Program-made: the position numbers and the translations under genes | Source: Nostoc commune NIES-4072 | Lineage (GTDB): Bacteria; Cyanobacteriota; Cyanobacteriia; Cyanobacteriales; Nostocaceae | Length of the DNA stretch: 64,000 bases | NCBI RefSeq assembly: GCF_003113895.1 | Contig: NZ_BDUD01000001.1 | Span: forward strand, 3,262,756-3,326,755 | Reading direction: 5' to 3' | Part shown: positions 54,387-62,916 of the stretch, one piece after another | Position numbering within the stretch: position 1 is the first letter of the stretch | Layout of the letters: each line of letters starts with the position of its first letter | Notes under the pieces: model-generated | The model's database searches: none | Seen by the model: only the letters and a program-made list of their open reading frames with translations | Told to the model about the DNA's origin: nothing

Positions 54387-54524
54387 ATTAAGTAGATAAA
54401 CAAAAATATTTGCAGTAATTGCGATCGCACCCTTCGCAAAGCATATCGAAGAGAAGTAGTTTTAGGCGTTGCGATCAAAAGAACATACGAGAGGTTTCCT
54501 CCTGCCTTCTGCCTTCTGCCTCCT

Positions 54525-54953
54525 TCATTCACTTGGTTTATTAAAAACTTCTAAAATCTGTCGGCAAATTTGTTTGAGCTTATCCTCGATTTCAGCAGAA
54601 GGTGAAGATGCGCCGACAACACTCCAGTTTTCTACCGTGGAAAGTCGCCACGCTTCACCGCGATGATCGAATCCGGCTACCTCCACGCCGATCGCACGCC
54701 GGGAATTATTGATGGGATCTTGATAAAATCGGATTTGAATCAAAATACTGCGACTTCGCCAAGATTTGCTAATACCAGGAAAGTGAAAGCCAATATCTAT
54801 AGAATCTGGATCGACTAACTCCCTGGTTTCCGGGTCATTTTTCCAGGGTTTGAGATCAGATTTGGCATCAGGAAACTCGAATTTGAACAAATTAACCACC
54901 GTAGCAATGTTGCTGGCGAGTTCAAGGTTCGTTGCCTGTTCAGCTGCGTTCAC
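54525..54953 (-). CDS. Conserved cyanobacterial hypothetical protein
   Basis: A 142-residue soluble protein with no recognised domain. It opens with NLELASNIATVVNLFKFEF and has an ordered centre SIDIGFHFPGISKSWRSRSILIQIRFYQDP, then RRAIGVEVAGFDHRGEAWRLST. It ends in a helix, EDKLKQICRQILEVF. Balanced composition, a plausible start and strand patterns support a real gene. It is isolated on the minus strand between the repeat array and psbQ; no functional hint comes from the neighbours. Confidence 0.7.
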   Translation of the reverse strand: MNAAEQATNLELASNIATVVNLFKFEFPDAKSDLKPWKNDPETRELVDPDSIDIGFHFPGISKSWRSRSILIQIRFYQDPINNSRRAIGVEVAGFDHRGEAWRLSTVENWSVVGASSPSAEIEDKLKQICRQILEVFNKPSE

Positions 54954-55304
54954 TAAAAAATACTCCTATATTGCGTCGGCATCTTCCGGGATGTGAAGAC
55001 AGAAAAACCGCCAGAAGGCTTATAGTATTGGTGTTTCAGCTTATCAAGACCTTTGAGATTTAGCAACTCTAAATCATATTTCCCTAACAATCCTGGTTAC
55101 TAGACAGATACCAAAAATCGCTTCTTGTTGAGACTGGCTAACACCTTTTAAGTAATTATACTTAAAAACCCGATAAAACTCTGCCGTTTGGAAAAAATAT
55201 CGAGATTTTCTGCAAAATCCTTGGCAGATAAGAACGATAAATTACGCTAGCGATCTAAAATGACACTGTTAATCGGCAAAAAAAACAGTAATCAAGTTGA
55301 ATGT
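54954..55304. other. Divergent region before psbQ
   Basis: About 350 bp, AT-rich, no gene or repeat seen. Likely holds the psbQ promoter. The frame can be read up to an ATG at 55260, but the lipoprotein signal begins at 55305. Confidence 0.45.
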
Positions 55305-55760
55305 ATGGTGCGTCAACGCTCGATTTTTTCATTTTTCCTAGTATTATTGGCCACATTCCTAATTAGTTGTGGCGGCCCTGGTGTTGCGGTAGCACCTCCA
55401 ACTTATACAGCAACGCAACTTGAAAGAATTCAGGCTTATGTTCCTGAAATTCAGGCTGTGCGCGATCGCTCAGATGAGTTGAAAACCTTGATCCAAAGAG
55501 GTGATTGGATCAATGTGCGTAACTTTATACATGGGCCCATAACAGAAGCAAGGCTGAACCTGACTTATGTCACTTCCAATCTTCTGCCCAAAGACCAACC
55601 CGCAGCACGTCAGATAACGCGAGATTTGTTTAACGACCTGGTTAAACTTGATAAAGCTACTAGTGCTAGCAATCCTCTAGTTGCCTTGAATCAATCCCAA
55701 GCTGCTTTCGCAGAGATTGACAAATTCCTCGACCTGCTTCCGAAAAAAGAAGAAAGTTAG
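55305..55760 (+). CDS. psbQ: Photosystem II lipoprotein CyanoQ
   Basis: An extrinsic, lumen-side subunit that stabilises the oxygen-evolving complex. The 151-residue protein starts MVRQRSIFSFFLVLLATF and has the lipobox LISC at residues about 19-22, so it is a lipoprotein anchored to the thylakoid. The mature four-helix bundle shows the CyanoQ pattern, with TATQLERIQAYVPEIQAVRDR and DWINVRNFIHGPITEARLNL, followed by ARQITRDLFNDLVKLDKA and AFAEIDKFLDLLPK. The start at 55305 is preferred over 55260 because it places the basic residues right before the hydrophobic core. Confidence 0.92.
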   Translation: MVRQRSIFSFFLVLLATFLISCGGPGVAVAPPTYTATQLERIQAYVPEIQAVRDRSDELKTLIQRGDWINVRNFIHGPITEARLNLTYVTSNLLPKDQPAARQITRDLFNDLVKLDKATSASNPLVALNQSQAAFAEIDKFLDLLPKKEES

Positions 55761-55800
55761 GAGTTAGGAGTTAGGAGTTAGGAGTTAGGAGTTAAGAATT
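55757..55800. repeat. GGAGTTA heptamer array
   Basis: About six GGAGTTA units start at the psbQ stop. Complementary TAACTCC-type units follow at 55808-55835 and can pair with them as a hairpin, a possible terminator. Confidence 0.85.
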
Positions 55801-55848
55801 AAGAATTTTTAACTTCTCACTTCTAACTCCTCACTTGAAACACAAGTT

Positions 55849-56964
55849 ATGAATGTAGTTATTATCGGTTGTGGTGTAGTTGGGGCTGCGATCGCTTACG
55901 AACTAAGTCTAGTAAAAGGGCTAAAAATCACAGTTTGCGATCGCCAACCACCAGCACAAGCTTCTACGGGCGCTGCACTCGGCGTTTTGATGGGCGCAAT
56001 CAGCCAAAAAATTAAGGGCAAAGCTTGGCAGATGCGACAAACTAGCATCCAACGCTATGAAACTTTGATTCCGGAACTAGAAGCTTTAACAGGTCGTAAA
56101 ATCCCTTTTAATCGTCAGGGAATTCTCAGCCTTGGTTTAGAAGAGGAAAATTTAGCAGCATGGGAAAAACTTGTAGAAGTTCGCCACTCTCAAGGCTGGC
56201 ATTTAGAAATATGGGATACGGCTAAACTCAAACATATCTGTCCTCAAGTTGATTGCGAAACAATTACTGGCGCGCTCTATTCTCCTCAAGATCGTCAACT
56301 CGATCCAACTGCTCTGACATTAGCTTTAGTTGAGGCTGCCCAGCAAAATGGTGTAACTTTCAAATTTGGTGTGGCTGTTTTGGATGCCCAAACCTCACCA
56401 CCTGAATCTTCCCCCCAATATTGTGTTCAACTTGAGACTACAGAAGGAAAAATCGCCGCAGATTGGTTTGTAGTCGCAGCAGGGTTAGGTTCAACACCAC
56501 TGACAGCAAAATTAAATCAAATAATTGATATCCGCCCTGTACTTGGACAAGCATTGCAAATGCGTGTGGGGCATCCATTAGGTAATCCCGACTTTCAGCC
56601 AGCGATAACAGGTAACGATGTGCATATTGTTCCTGTGGGTGGTGGAGATTATTGGGTGGGTGCAACAGTAGAATTTCCCAACAATGGCCATGAGATACCG
56701 CCAAATCAAGAACTGCTGGAATCTGTTAGAAAACAAGCGATCGCATTTTGTCCAGAGTTAGCCACAGCAAGCATTCTCCGCACTTGGTCGGGGTTACGTC
56801 CCCGTCCTGAAGGTCGTCCAGCCCCAGTTATTGGTAAGTTACCAGGGTTTAGTAACGTCCTCCTAGCTACCGGACACTATCGCAACGGCGTTTTACTAGC
56901 ACCCGCTACAGCTTATGCGATTCGTGAGATGATTATTTCTCAGGGAATGGGGACTGGGGACTAG
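55849..56964 (+). CDS. FAD-dependent DAO-family oxidase (ThiO/glycine-oxidase-like)
   Basis: The 371-residue oxidoreductase has the FAD Rossmann motif VIIGCGVVGAAIAYELS (about 4-20) with the ribose-binding acidic end VCDRQ, and the ASTGAALGVLMG segment (about 40-52). The second FAD region is WFVVAAGLGSTPL. The C-terminal LRTWSGLRPRPEGRPAPVIG, then NVLLATGHYRNGVLLAP, is the DAO family substrate/FAD end. It resembles glycine oxidases that feed thiazole synthesis, but cyanobacterial ThiO is commonly fused to ThiG; this one is not, so the substrate is open. Flanked on both sides by heptamer arrays. Confidence 0.87.
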   Translation: MNVVIIGCGVVGAAIAYELSLVKGLKITVCDRQPPAQASTGAALGVLMGAISQKIKGKAWQMRQTSIQRYETLIPELEALTGRKIPFNRQGILSLGLEEENLAAWEKLVEVRHSQGWHLEIWDTAKLKHICPQVDCETITGALYSPQDRQLDPTALTLALVEAAQQNGVTFKFGVAVLDAQTSPPESSPQYCVQLETTEGKIAADWFVVAAGLGSTPLTAKLNQIIDIRPVLGQALQMRVGHPLGNPDFQPAITGNDVHIVPVGGGDYWVGATVEFPNNGHEIPPNQELLESVRKQAIAFCPELATASILRTWSGLRPRPEGRPAPVIGKLPGFSNVLLATGHYRNGVLLAPATAYAIREMIISQGMGTGD

Positions 56965-57120
56965 GGACTAGGGACTGGGGACTAGGGACTGGGGACTAGG
57001 GGCTAGGGACTGGGGACTAGGGACTGGGGGCTGAATTCTTCTTATCAGTATTCAATACCCAGTACCCAATACCCAATCCCCAATACCCAATCCCCAATCC
57101 CCAGTACCCAATCCCCAATA
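56944..57120. repeat. Large heptamer repeat block
   Basis: GGGGACT/AGGGACT units (about 56945-57030) are followed by CCCAATA/CCCAGTA-type units (57057-57119). The two strands are partly complementary, so a long imperfect stem is possible. The array starts inside the last codons of the oxidase gene. Confidence 0.88.
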
Positions 57121-57132
57121 TAGGAAAATAGC

Positions 57133-57984
57133 GTGTCAATAACAGAACATAAAATCAATGTAGATTCACTGGAATGGTTTTATCGGGAATCTTTACCAAT
57201 CGGCAGAAGTGACTTAGCGCCTGTGTTGTTGCTACACGGCTTAGTTTCACAAAGTTATAGTTGGCGTAATATTATACCTGCTTTGGCGAATCAGGGGACA
57301 AGAGCGATCGCTCCAGATTGGATTGGTTACGGCAATTCTTTAAAACCAGAAAAACGAGATTTTGCTTACACTCCCGATGCTTTTATCACAGCTTTAGAAG
57401 GATTTGTTAAAGCACTAGAACTTGAACATTTTTCTTTAGTTGTCCAAGGATTTTTAGGTTCTGTAGGATTACAATATGCCTTACGTCATCCAGAACAAAT
57501 TGCCAATATAGCTATTTTAAATACACCAATTTCAACTGCTGCCAAATTACCCTGGAAAATTAAACAAATGGGTTTACCTTTAGCAGGTGAAGTCATGACC
57601 CAAGACCCGCTTTTAGTTGACCGGACACTAGAAGGAGGAAGCCGTTATCGCATAGGAGATAAGGAATTAGATGTTTATCGAAAACCATTTTTAAAAAGTT
57701 CTTCATCTGGGCGCAGTCTCTTATCAAGTATTCGCAATTTACAGCTAGATTCAGCAATGAAAGAAATCGAATCTGGCTTTAAAGAATGGCAACAGCCAAT
57801 TCTAATTCAATGGGGTATGATTGACCCTTGGTTACCCGTAGACATTGCCGAAAATTTTGCTAAGTCCGCACCAAATACCGAATTAATAAAACTTAATAAC
57901 GTCGGACATTATCCTCAAGAACATTACCACGAAGCGATTTTAGAAGACCTTTTACCCTTTGTGCGTCGTAAAGATGCTCATTGA
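57133..57984 (+). CDS. Alpha/beta hydrolase
   Basis: The 283-residue protein has the lipase/dehalogenase-like fold: VLLLHGLVSQSYSWRNIIPAL (oxyanion HG), APDWIGYGNSLKPE, and FSLVVQGFLGSVGLQYALRHPEQ. In the nucleophile elbow VQGFLG the usual G-x-S/D-x-G is G-x-L-x-S in this frame, so the nucleophile is not a clear Ser or Asp. IQWGMIDPWLPV (acid) and NVGHYPQEHYHE (His) are in place. The altered elbow suggests a non-classical or inactive member. The start is GTG at 57133, just after the repeat block. It is followed by hemJ after about 190 bp. Confidence 0.85.
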   Translation: MSITEHKINVDSLEWFYRESLPIGRSDLAPVLLLHGLVSQSYSWRNIIPALANQGTRAIAPDWIGYGNSLKPEKRDFAYTPDAFITALEGFVKALELEHFSLVVQGFLGSVGLQYALRHPEQIANIAILNTPISTAAKLPWKIKQMGLPLAGEVMTQDPLLVDRTLEGGSRYRIGDKELDVYRKPFLKSSSSGRSLLSSIRNLQLDSAMKEIESGFKEWQQPILIQWGMIDPWLPVDIAENFAKSAPNTELIKLNNVGHYPQEHYHEAILEDLLPFVRRKDAH

Positions 57985-58172
57985 CAATATACTTTTGGCA
58001 AAAATCGATATTATAAAAATGAAACCACAGATAAACACTGATGATTTATCTATGGTAAAGAAATTAATTCTGGATTTTTGCCAGACTTCTAATGTTATTC
58101 CAGCCTGCATTTGTGAACTTTTTATTACCGTAAAAAATGCCTCACAACCACAAGTAAAGGAGATTAGTATTC

Positions 58173-58754
58173 ATGGCTTATTCATGGTTTAAAGCCTTTC
58201 ATATTGTCGGATTTGTAGTTTGGTTTGCTGGTTTGTTCTACTTAGTTCGTCTTTTTATCTATCACGTTGAAGCGAACCTTGAACCTGAACCAGCGCGAAC
58301 CATACTGAAAAATCAGTATCAAATTATGGAAAAGCGTCTCTACTATATCATCACTAACCCAGGAATGTTTGTGACGATCGCAATGGCTATCGGTTTATTA
58401 ACCACTGAACCGGACGTTTTAAAAGAGGGTTGGTTGCATATAAAACTGCTGTTTGTTGCCATTTTAATTGGCTATCATCATTACTGCGCTCGGCTAATGA
58501 AGAAATTAGCAGTAGATGAATGTGGTTGGAGTGGTCAGCAATTACGTGCTTTAAATGAAGCACCCACAGTTATGTTAGTAGCGATCGTGTTGCTGGCTGT
58601 GTTTAAAAATAATCTACCTACAGATATTGCTGCTTGGGCTATTTTCGGCATGATTATTTTGATGGCAGTTACTATTCAACTTTACGCCAAAAAACGCAGG
58701 CAAGATAAAGAGAAGTTAACAGCACAAATAGGACAACCACAAGAACAAAGTTAG
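58173..58754 (+). CDS. hemJ: Protoporphyrinogen IX oxidase HemJ
   Basis: Membrane enzyme of heme and chlorophyll synthesis, oxidising protoporphyrinogen IX to protoporphyrin IX. The 193-residue protein has four to five helices: SWFKAFHIVGFVVWFAGLFYLVRLF with the conserved His (about 10), IITNPGMFVTIAMAIGL, WLHIKLLFVAILIGYHHY with the Lys and His residues, and TVMLVAIVLLAVF. This is the pattern of the UPF0093/HemJ family used by cyanobacteria in place of HemY/HemG. A good AAAGGAG lies 11-17 bp upstream of the start. Confidence 0.95.
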   Translation: MAYSWFKAFHIVGFVVWFAGLFYLVRLFIYHVEANLEPEPARTILKNQYQIMEKRLYYIITNPGMFVTIAMAIGLLTTEPDVLKEGWLHIKLLFVAILIGYHHYCARLMKKLAVDECGWSGQQLRALNEAPTVMLVAIVLLAVFKNNLPTDIAAWAIFGMIILMAVTIQLYAKKRRQDKEKLTAQIGQPQEQS

Positions 58755-58760
58755 ACAAAA

Positions 58761-58784
58761 TAAGGTAGCACATCTGTGTTACCT
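58761..58784 (+). terminator. Hairpin after hemJ
   Basis: AAGGTAGCACA-TC-TGTGTTACCTT, an 11-bp stem with one G-T pair, starts 6 bp after the stop. The following bases (ACTAAAGG) are not T-rich, so it is a weak terminator or RNA end. Confidence 0.6.
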
Positions 58785-58842
58785 TACTAAAGGTTGCATC
58801 ATAACAACAAATGCTACCCATTACCTCATCTTGGAAAGTTTC

Positions 58843-59427
58843 TCAGTTAGGACTTACGCACACTCTACGAATTCTCGGCGCTCTTGGCGTCTTGGCGGTT
58901 CGAGAAATTAAGCTTTTTAGCAATTTTTGCGTAAGTCCTATCAGTAAATCATCGCTAGGAATCACGGTAGTATAAAAAGTATATTTGTGATTAGCGACAT
59001 AATGGCGGTCTTGTTTAAGAATAGCCATAAAGTTTCTATGTCCATTACGAGTCCGTCCTACTAAACAACCCGCGCTAGCAAGGCGAATATCATTCCGAGG
59101 AAAATCAAAGCCGTAGTGTTGATTCACAATCCTACTAGCGATGTCATTGCCTAGTTTTAATGGGGGTTTAGGAAGATCATCTATTTTGGTTTCAATTAGT
59201 TTTTTGGCTGTGACTGCTCCTAAAAAGCCATTCTCTTCAGTCCTAATTAATTCTTGAAATTTTTTCAGAGATATCACAGAAACAGGGCCAAATTTGCCAT
59301 CTGCTGGAGGTTCTAGCAAACCTAAGCTGATTAACAATATCTGAATCTGACGAGCCAAGTCTGCATCTTCTGCGATCGCATCAAATGACCATTTCTCATC
59401 TTTTCCCAAGAAATCTTGTAGTTTCAT
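58843..59427 (-). CDS. Peptidoglycan-binding-like protein with MITE-encoded C-terminus
   Basis: The 194-residue protein has a PG_binding_1-type helical module at about 20-80 (LARQIQILLISLGLLEPPADGKFGPVSVISLKKFQELI), followed by NDIASRIVNQHYGFDFPRNDIRL and RTRNGHRNFMAILKQDRHYVANHKYTFYTTVIPSDDLL, an unrecognised second half. The last 32 residues are encoded by MITE copy E. Deleting the element and one TCAGT restores the ending DDLLRNFPR and a stop, so only about five original residues were lost and the protein may still work. No signal peptide is visible. Confidence 0.75.
   Translation of the reverse strand: MKLQDFLGKDEKWSFDAIAEDADLARQIQILLISLGLLEPPADGKFGPVSVISLKKFQELIRTEENGFLGAVTAKKLIETKIDDLPKPPLKLGNDIASRIVNQHYGFDFPRNDIRLASAGCLVGRTRNGHRNFMAILKQDRHYVANHKYTFYTTVIPSDDLLIGLTQKLLKSLISRTAKTPRAPRIRRVCVSPN
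58848..58940 (+). mobile_element. MITE type 1 (93 bp), copy E, inside the 3' end of a gene
   Basis: Target duplication TCAGT at 58843-58847 and 58941-58945. The disrupted frame passes through the whole element and stops in the outer duplication copy (TGA on the minus strand). Confidence 0.96.
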
Positions 59428-59679
59428 TATGCACTTGCTTTCATTTACTAAGTTCTAAATATTAAACATCATTTTAAAAATTGATATCGTCTAAAACCAT
59501 ACTCTAACCTCAAATATGAGGTCATCTGGAGTCTGCGATGTCTACGACGAGCTACGCTAACGCACGCACATTGCCTCAATGCGATCCTTGATACAGGCTA
59601 CATTATTAATTAGCTCAATTTCTCTGCTGCGCGTCCAAGCAGCAACTCGTCGTCAGGCATCGCCTTTATAAAACCCCAA

Positions 59680-62600
59680 ATGACTAACGAAGAACTGCTG
59701 CAAATTATTGAACAAGCTGCCAGAGATAAGGTGAGAAAATTAGACCTTTCTGGCAAAGGCTTAACAACGCTGTTACCAGAAATTGGCCAACTCACCAATC
59801 TGCGCTCGCTAGACCTCAGTAGTAATCAACTGAGCAGTCTGCTACCGGAAATTGTCCAACTCACCAACCTGCGCTCGCTCAACCTCAGCGACAATCAACT
59901 GAGCATTCTACCACCGGAAATTGTCCAACTTACCAACCTGCGCTCGCTCAATCTCCGCAGGAATCAACTTAGCAGTCTGCCACCAGAAATTGTCCAACTC
60001 ACTAACTTGGGATTGCTCAATCTCCCCAGTAATCAACTGAGCAGTCTGCCACCGGAAATTGTCCAACTCACTAACCTGCGATTGCTCGATCTCAGCAACA
60101 ATCAACTGAGCAGTCTGCCACCAGAAATTGTCCAACTCACTAACCTGCGATTGCTCTACCTCGTCAGGAATCAACTGAGCAGTCTGCCACCAGAAATTGT
60201 CCAACTTACTAACCTGCGTTCGCTCAACCTCAGCAGTAATCAACTGAGCAGTTTGCCACCGGAAATTGTCCAAATCACTAACCTACAGAGGCTCAACCTC
60301 AGCAGTAATCAACTGAGCAGTTTGCCACCGCAAATTGTCCAACTTACTAACCTGCGAGCACTCTATCTTGGCAACAATCAACTGAGCAATCTGCCACCGG
60401 AAATTGTCCAAATCACTAACCTGCGAGCGCTCTACCTCTGGGATAATCAACTGAGCAATCTGCCACCAGAAATTGTCCAACTCACTAACCTGCGATCGCT
60501 CCACCTCTGGGGTAATCAACTGAGCAATCTGCCACCAGAAATTGTCCAACTCACTAACCTGCGATCGCTTTACCTTTGGAATAATCAACTGAGCAGTCTG
60601 CCACCAGAAATTGTCCAACTCACTAATCTGCGATTGCTCGATCTCAGCAACAATCAACTGAGCAGTCTGCCACCAGAAATTAGGCAACTAGCAAACCTAA
60701 AAAAGCTGGATATTCGTAGAAATCCAGTCCCCATTCAACCTGAGATTTTGGGGCCAAAGGATTTATCAAAAAATCCAGGCGATGTAAAAGAAATTCTCGA
60801 TTTCTATTTTCGGGTGCAAGATCCAACCGAAACTGAACCTTTGTACGAAGCAAAATTCTTAATTATTGGTGAAGGGGGAGCCGGTAAAACCTCTTTAGCC
60901 AAGAAAATCACAGACGAAACCTATAAACTCCAGCCAGAAGAGAAATCAACCCAAGGCATTGAGGTGATCCGGTGGGACTTTACACAGCCCAATGGCAAAG
61001 ATTTTCGCGTTAACATCTGGGATTTTGGTGGTCAGGAAATCTACCATCAAACCCATCAGTTTTTCCTCAGCAAGCGTTCTCTCTATGCTTTAGTTGCTGA
61101 CACTCGCAAAGAAAACACTGATTTTTACTGGTGGCTGAAAGTTGTCGAACTCTTGAGCGACAAAAGTCCAGTTTTCATCATCAAAAACGAAAAACAAGAC
61201 CGTCAGTGCGAAGTCGATGGGGGGCAGTTACGAGGAGAATTTGAAAACTTGAAGGAAATTCTAGCAACCAATTTAGATACTAATCGCAGTTTGACAGAGA
61301 TTAAAAAGGCTATTCAACTTTACATCAGTAATCTTGACCACGTTGGTACACCTCTACCAAAACTTTGGGTAAGAGTTAGAGCCGCCCTAGAGAACAATTC
61401 CCGAAATTACATCACCTTTGAAGAATACTGTACCCTTTGCCAAGTTAATAATTTAAAAGACCGTAAAGATATGCTGCGCTTGAGTAGCTATTTACATGAC
61501 CTCGGCGTTTGCCTCCACTTTCAAGACGATTCTACACTCAAACACTACATCATCCTCAAACCTGAATGGGCGACAACAGCCGTTTACAAAGTTTTGGATA
61601 ATAAAGCTGTCAAGGAAAAGCTAGGTTGTTTTACCAAAGACGACCTCAAAAATATTTGGCAAGACGACGAATATGCAGATATGCGAGATGAACTCCTGCA
61701 ATTAATGATGCAGTTCAAGCTTTGCTATGAAATCCGCGATCGCCGTGACAATTATATTGCACCGCAATTGCTCTCTATTGAAAAACCTGATTATACCTGG
61801 AGCGATCGCAACAACCTTATCCTGCGTTACACCTATACATTCATGCCCAAAGGCATCCTCACCCGTTTTATTGTCGAGACGCACCCTTGGATTGAAGAGC
61901 AAAAACTCGTTTGGAAAAACGGTGTTGTTCTCAGCAAAGACCAAACTCGTGCAGAAGTCATTGAAAACTACAATCAACGGGAAATTCAAATCCGTGTAGC
62001 CGGAAATCGCAAAAAAGAACTAATGGCTGTCATCACCCATGAACTCGAAAAAATCCATAACTCTTATGAGCGTTTGCAATATCAAACCCTAGTTCCTTGT
62101 AACTGCGAGACTTGTAAAAATCTGCTCACCCCTTATTCCTACTCTCTAGAAAAACTCAACAAACGTTTGAACATTAGTCGTTACCAAATTGAATGCGAAA
62201 ACAGCTATGAAATGGTAGATGTCCGTAGGTTAATTGATAATATCATGCTCCAAGACATTAGAGCAGATGGAGAACTCAAACCCCAAGTTACACAGTTACA
62301 AAGCGAACTGGAGCAACAAAGAGAGGAATCATTGAAACATCGCCTAAAAGATAGCAATCAAAAGGAAGTGTTTATCTCCTACACTTGGCGAGATCAACAA
62401 AGTAAGCCACTTGTAGAAAAAATAGAGCAAGCATTTCAAGCCAAAGGCATCAAAATTATTCGTGATACTAATGCAATTGGCTATAAAGAAAGATTTAAAG
62501 AATTCATGCAGCGTTTGAGCCGTGGTACATGCGTAATTTTAGTAATCAGCGACCAGTATTTAAAGTCCGAAAATTGTATGTATGAACTAGTTGAAATCGC

Positions 62601-62916
62601 TAAAGATAAAAACTTTTATAAACGAATATTTCCAATTATTTTAGCAGATGCCAAGATTTTTAAATCTGTTGAAAGAGTTAAATATATTAAGTATTGGGAA
62701 AAAGAAATTGAAGAATTGGATAAAGCTATGAAAGAAGTTATGGCAGATAATTTGCAGGGAATTCGAGAAGATATTGACCAATACAGAGAGATACGTAATA
62801 CGATCGCAGAACTGACTAACCTGCTAAGAGATATGAACACGCTCACGCCTGATATTCACAGCCAATCAGGCTTTGAGGAATTGCTGAATGCGATCGCACA
62901 GCGTTTAGATGAGTAA
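59680..62916 (+). CDS. LRR-Roc-COR-TIR protein (Roco family with C-terminal TIR domain)
   Basis: A 1078-residue signalling protein. Residues 38-336 are 13 leucine-rich repeats of exactly 23 residues (LTNLRSLNLSSNQLSSLPPE type), with degenerate repeats at each end. The Roc GTPase domain (about 385-550) has the P-loop GEGGAGKTS (397-405) and switch DFGGQE (448-453). The COR domain follows (about 560-860; WATTAVYKVLD and the Cys-rich VPCNCETCKNLL). A coiled-coil-like link (about 873-893) leads to a TIR domain (895-1040) with KEVFISYTWRD and CVILVISDQYLKSENC. The Glu at about 969 (MYELVE) is placed as the NADase catalytic residue. The design is LRR sensor, GTPase switch, TIR effector, as in plant NLR immunity proteins, and suggests self-defence or cell-death signalling. 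The single-copy setting gives no partner gene. Confidence 0.95.
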   Translation: MTNEELLQIIEQAARDKVRKLDLSGKGLTTLLPEIGQLTNLRSLDLSSNQLSSLLPEIVQLTNLRSLNLSDNQLSILPPEIVQLTNLRSLNLRRNQLSSLPPEIVQLTNLGLLNLPSNQLSSLPPEIVQLTNLRLLDLSNNQLSSLPPEIVQLTNLRLLYLVRNQLSSLPPEIVQLTNLRSLNLSSNQLSSLPPEIVQITNLQRLNLSSNQLSSLPPQIVQLTNLRALYLGNNQLSNLPPEIVQITNLRALYLWDNQLSNLPPEIVQLTNLRSLHLWGNQLSNLPPEIVQLTNLRSLYLWNNQLSSLPPEIVQLTNLRLLDLSNNQLSSLPPEIRQLANLKKLDIRRNPVPIQPEILGPKDLSKNPGDVKEILDFYFRVQDPTETEPLYEAKFLIIGEGGAGKTSLAKKITDETYKLQPEEKSTQGIEVIRWDFTQPNGKDFRVNIWDFGGQEIYHQTHQFFLSKRSLYALVADTRKENTDFYWWLKVVELLSDKSPVFIIKNEKQDRQCEVDGGQLRGEFENLKEILATNLDTNRSLTEIKKAIQLYISNLDHVGTPLPKLWVRVRAALENNSRNYITFEEYCTLCQVNNLKDRKDMLRLSSYLHDLGVCLHFQDDSTLKHYIILKPEWATTAVYKVLDNKAVKEKLGCFTKDDLKNIWQDDEYADMRDELLQLMMQFKLCYEIRDRRDNYIAPQLLSIEKPDYTWSDRNNLILRYTYTFMPKGILTRFIVETHPWIEEQKLVWKNGVVLSKDQTRAEVIENYNQREIQIRVAGNRKKELMAVITHELEKIHNSYERLQYQTLVPCNCETCKNLLTPYSYSLEKLNKRLNISRYQIECENSYEMVDVRRLIDNIMLQDIRADGELKPQVTQLQSELEQQREESLKHRLKDSNQKEVFISYTWRDQQSKPLVEKIEQAFQAKGIKIIRDTNAIGYKERFKEFMQRLSRGTCVILVISDQYLKSENCMYELVEIAKDKNFYKRIFPIILADAKIFKSVERVKYIKYWEKEIEELDKAMKEVMADNLQGIREDIDQYREIRNTIAELTNLLRDMNTLTPDIHSQSGFEELLNAIAQRLDE
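59791..60687 (+). repeat. 69-bp in-gene repeats encoding the leucine-rich repeats
   Basis: Thirteen consecutive 69-bp units, many differing by only a few bases (for example AACTGAGCAGTCTGCCACCA and GAAATTGTCCAACTCACTAA recur). The near-identity at DNA level means units can be gained or lost by recombination. It also makes long open frames on the opposite strand, which are artefacts. Confidence 0.95.

Noticed and set aside
57959..58192. A 77-codon frame between the alpha/beta hydrolase and hemJ
   Set aside because: Overlaps both genes, has no protein-like features, and the hemJ ribosome-binding site lies inside it.
59908..60687. Two long minus-strand open frames (121 and 134 codons) opposite the LRR region
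   Set aside because: Repetitive antisense of the 69-bp LRR units (QVSELDNFWWQTAQL type); open only because the repeats lack stops in that frame.
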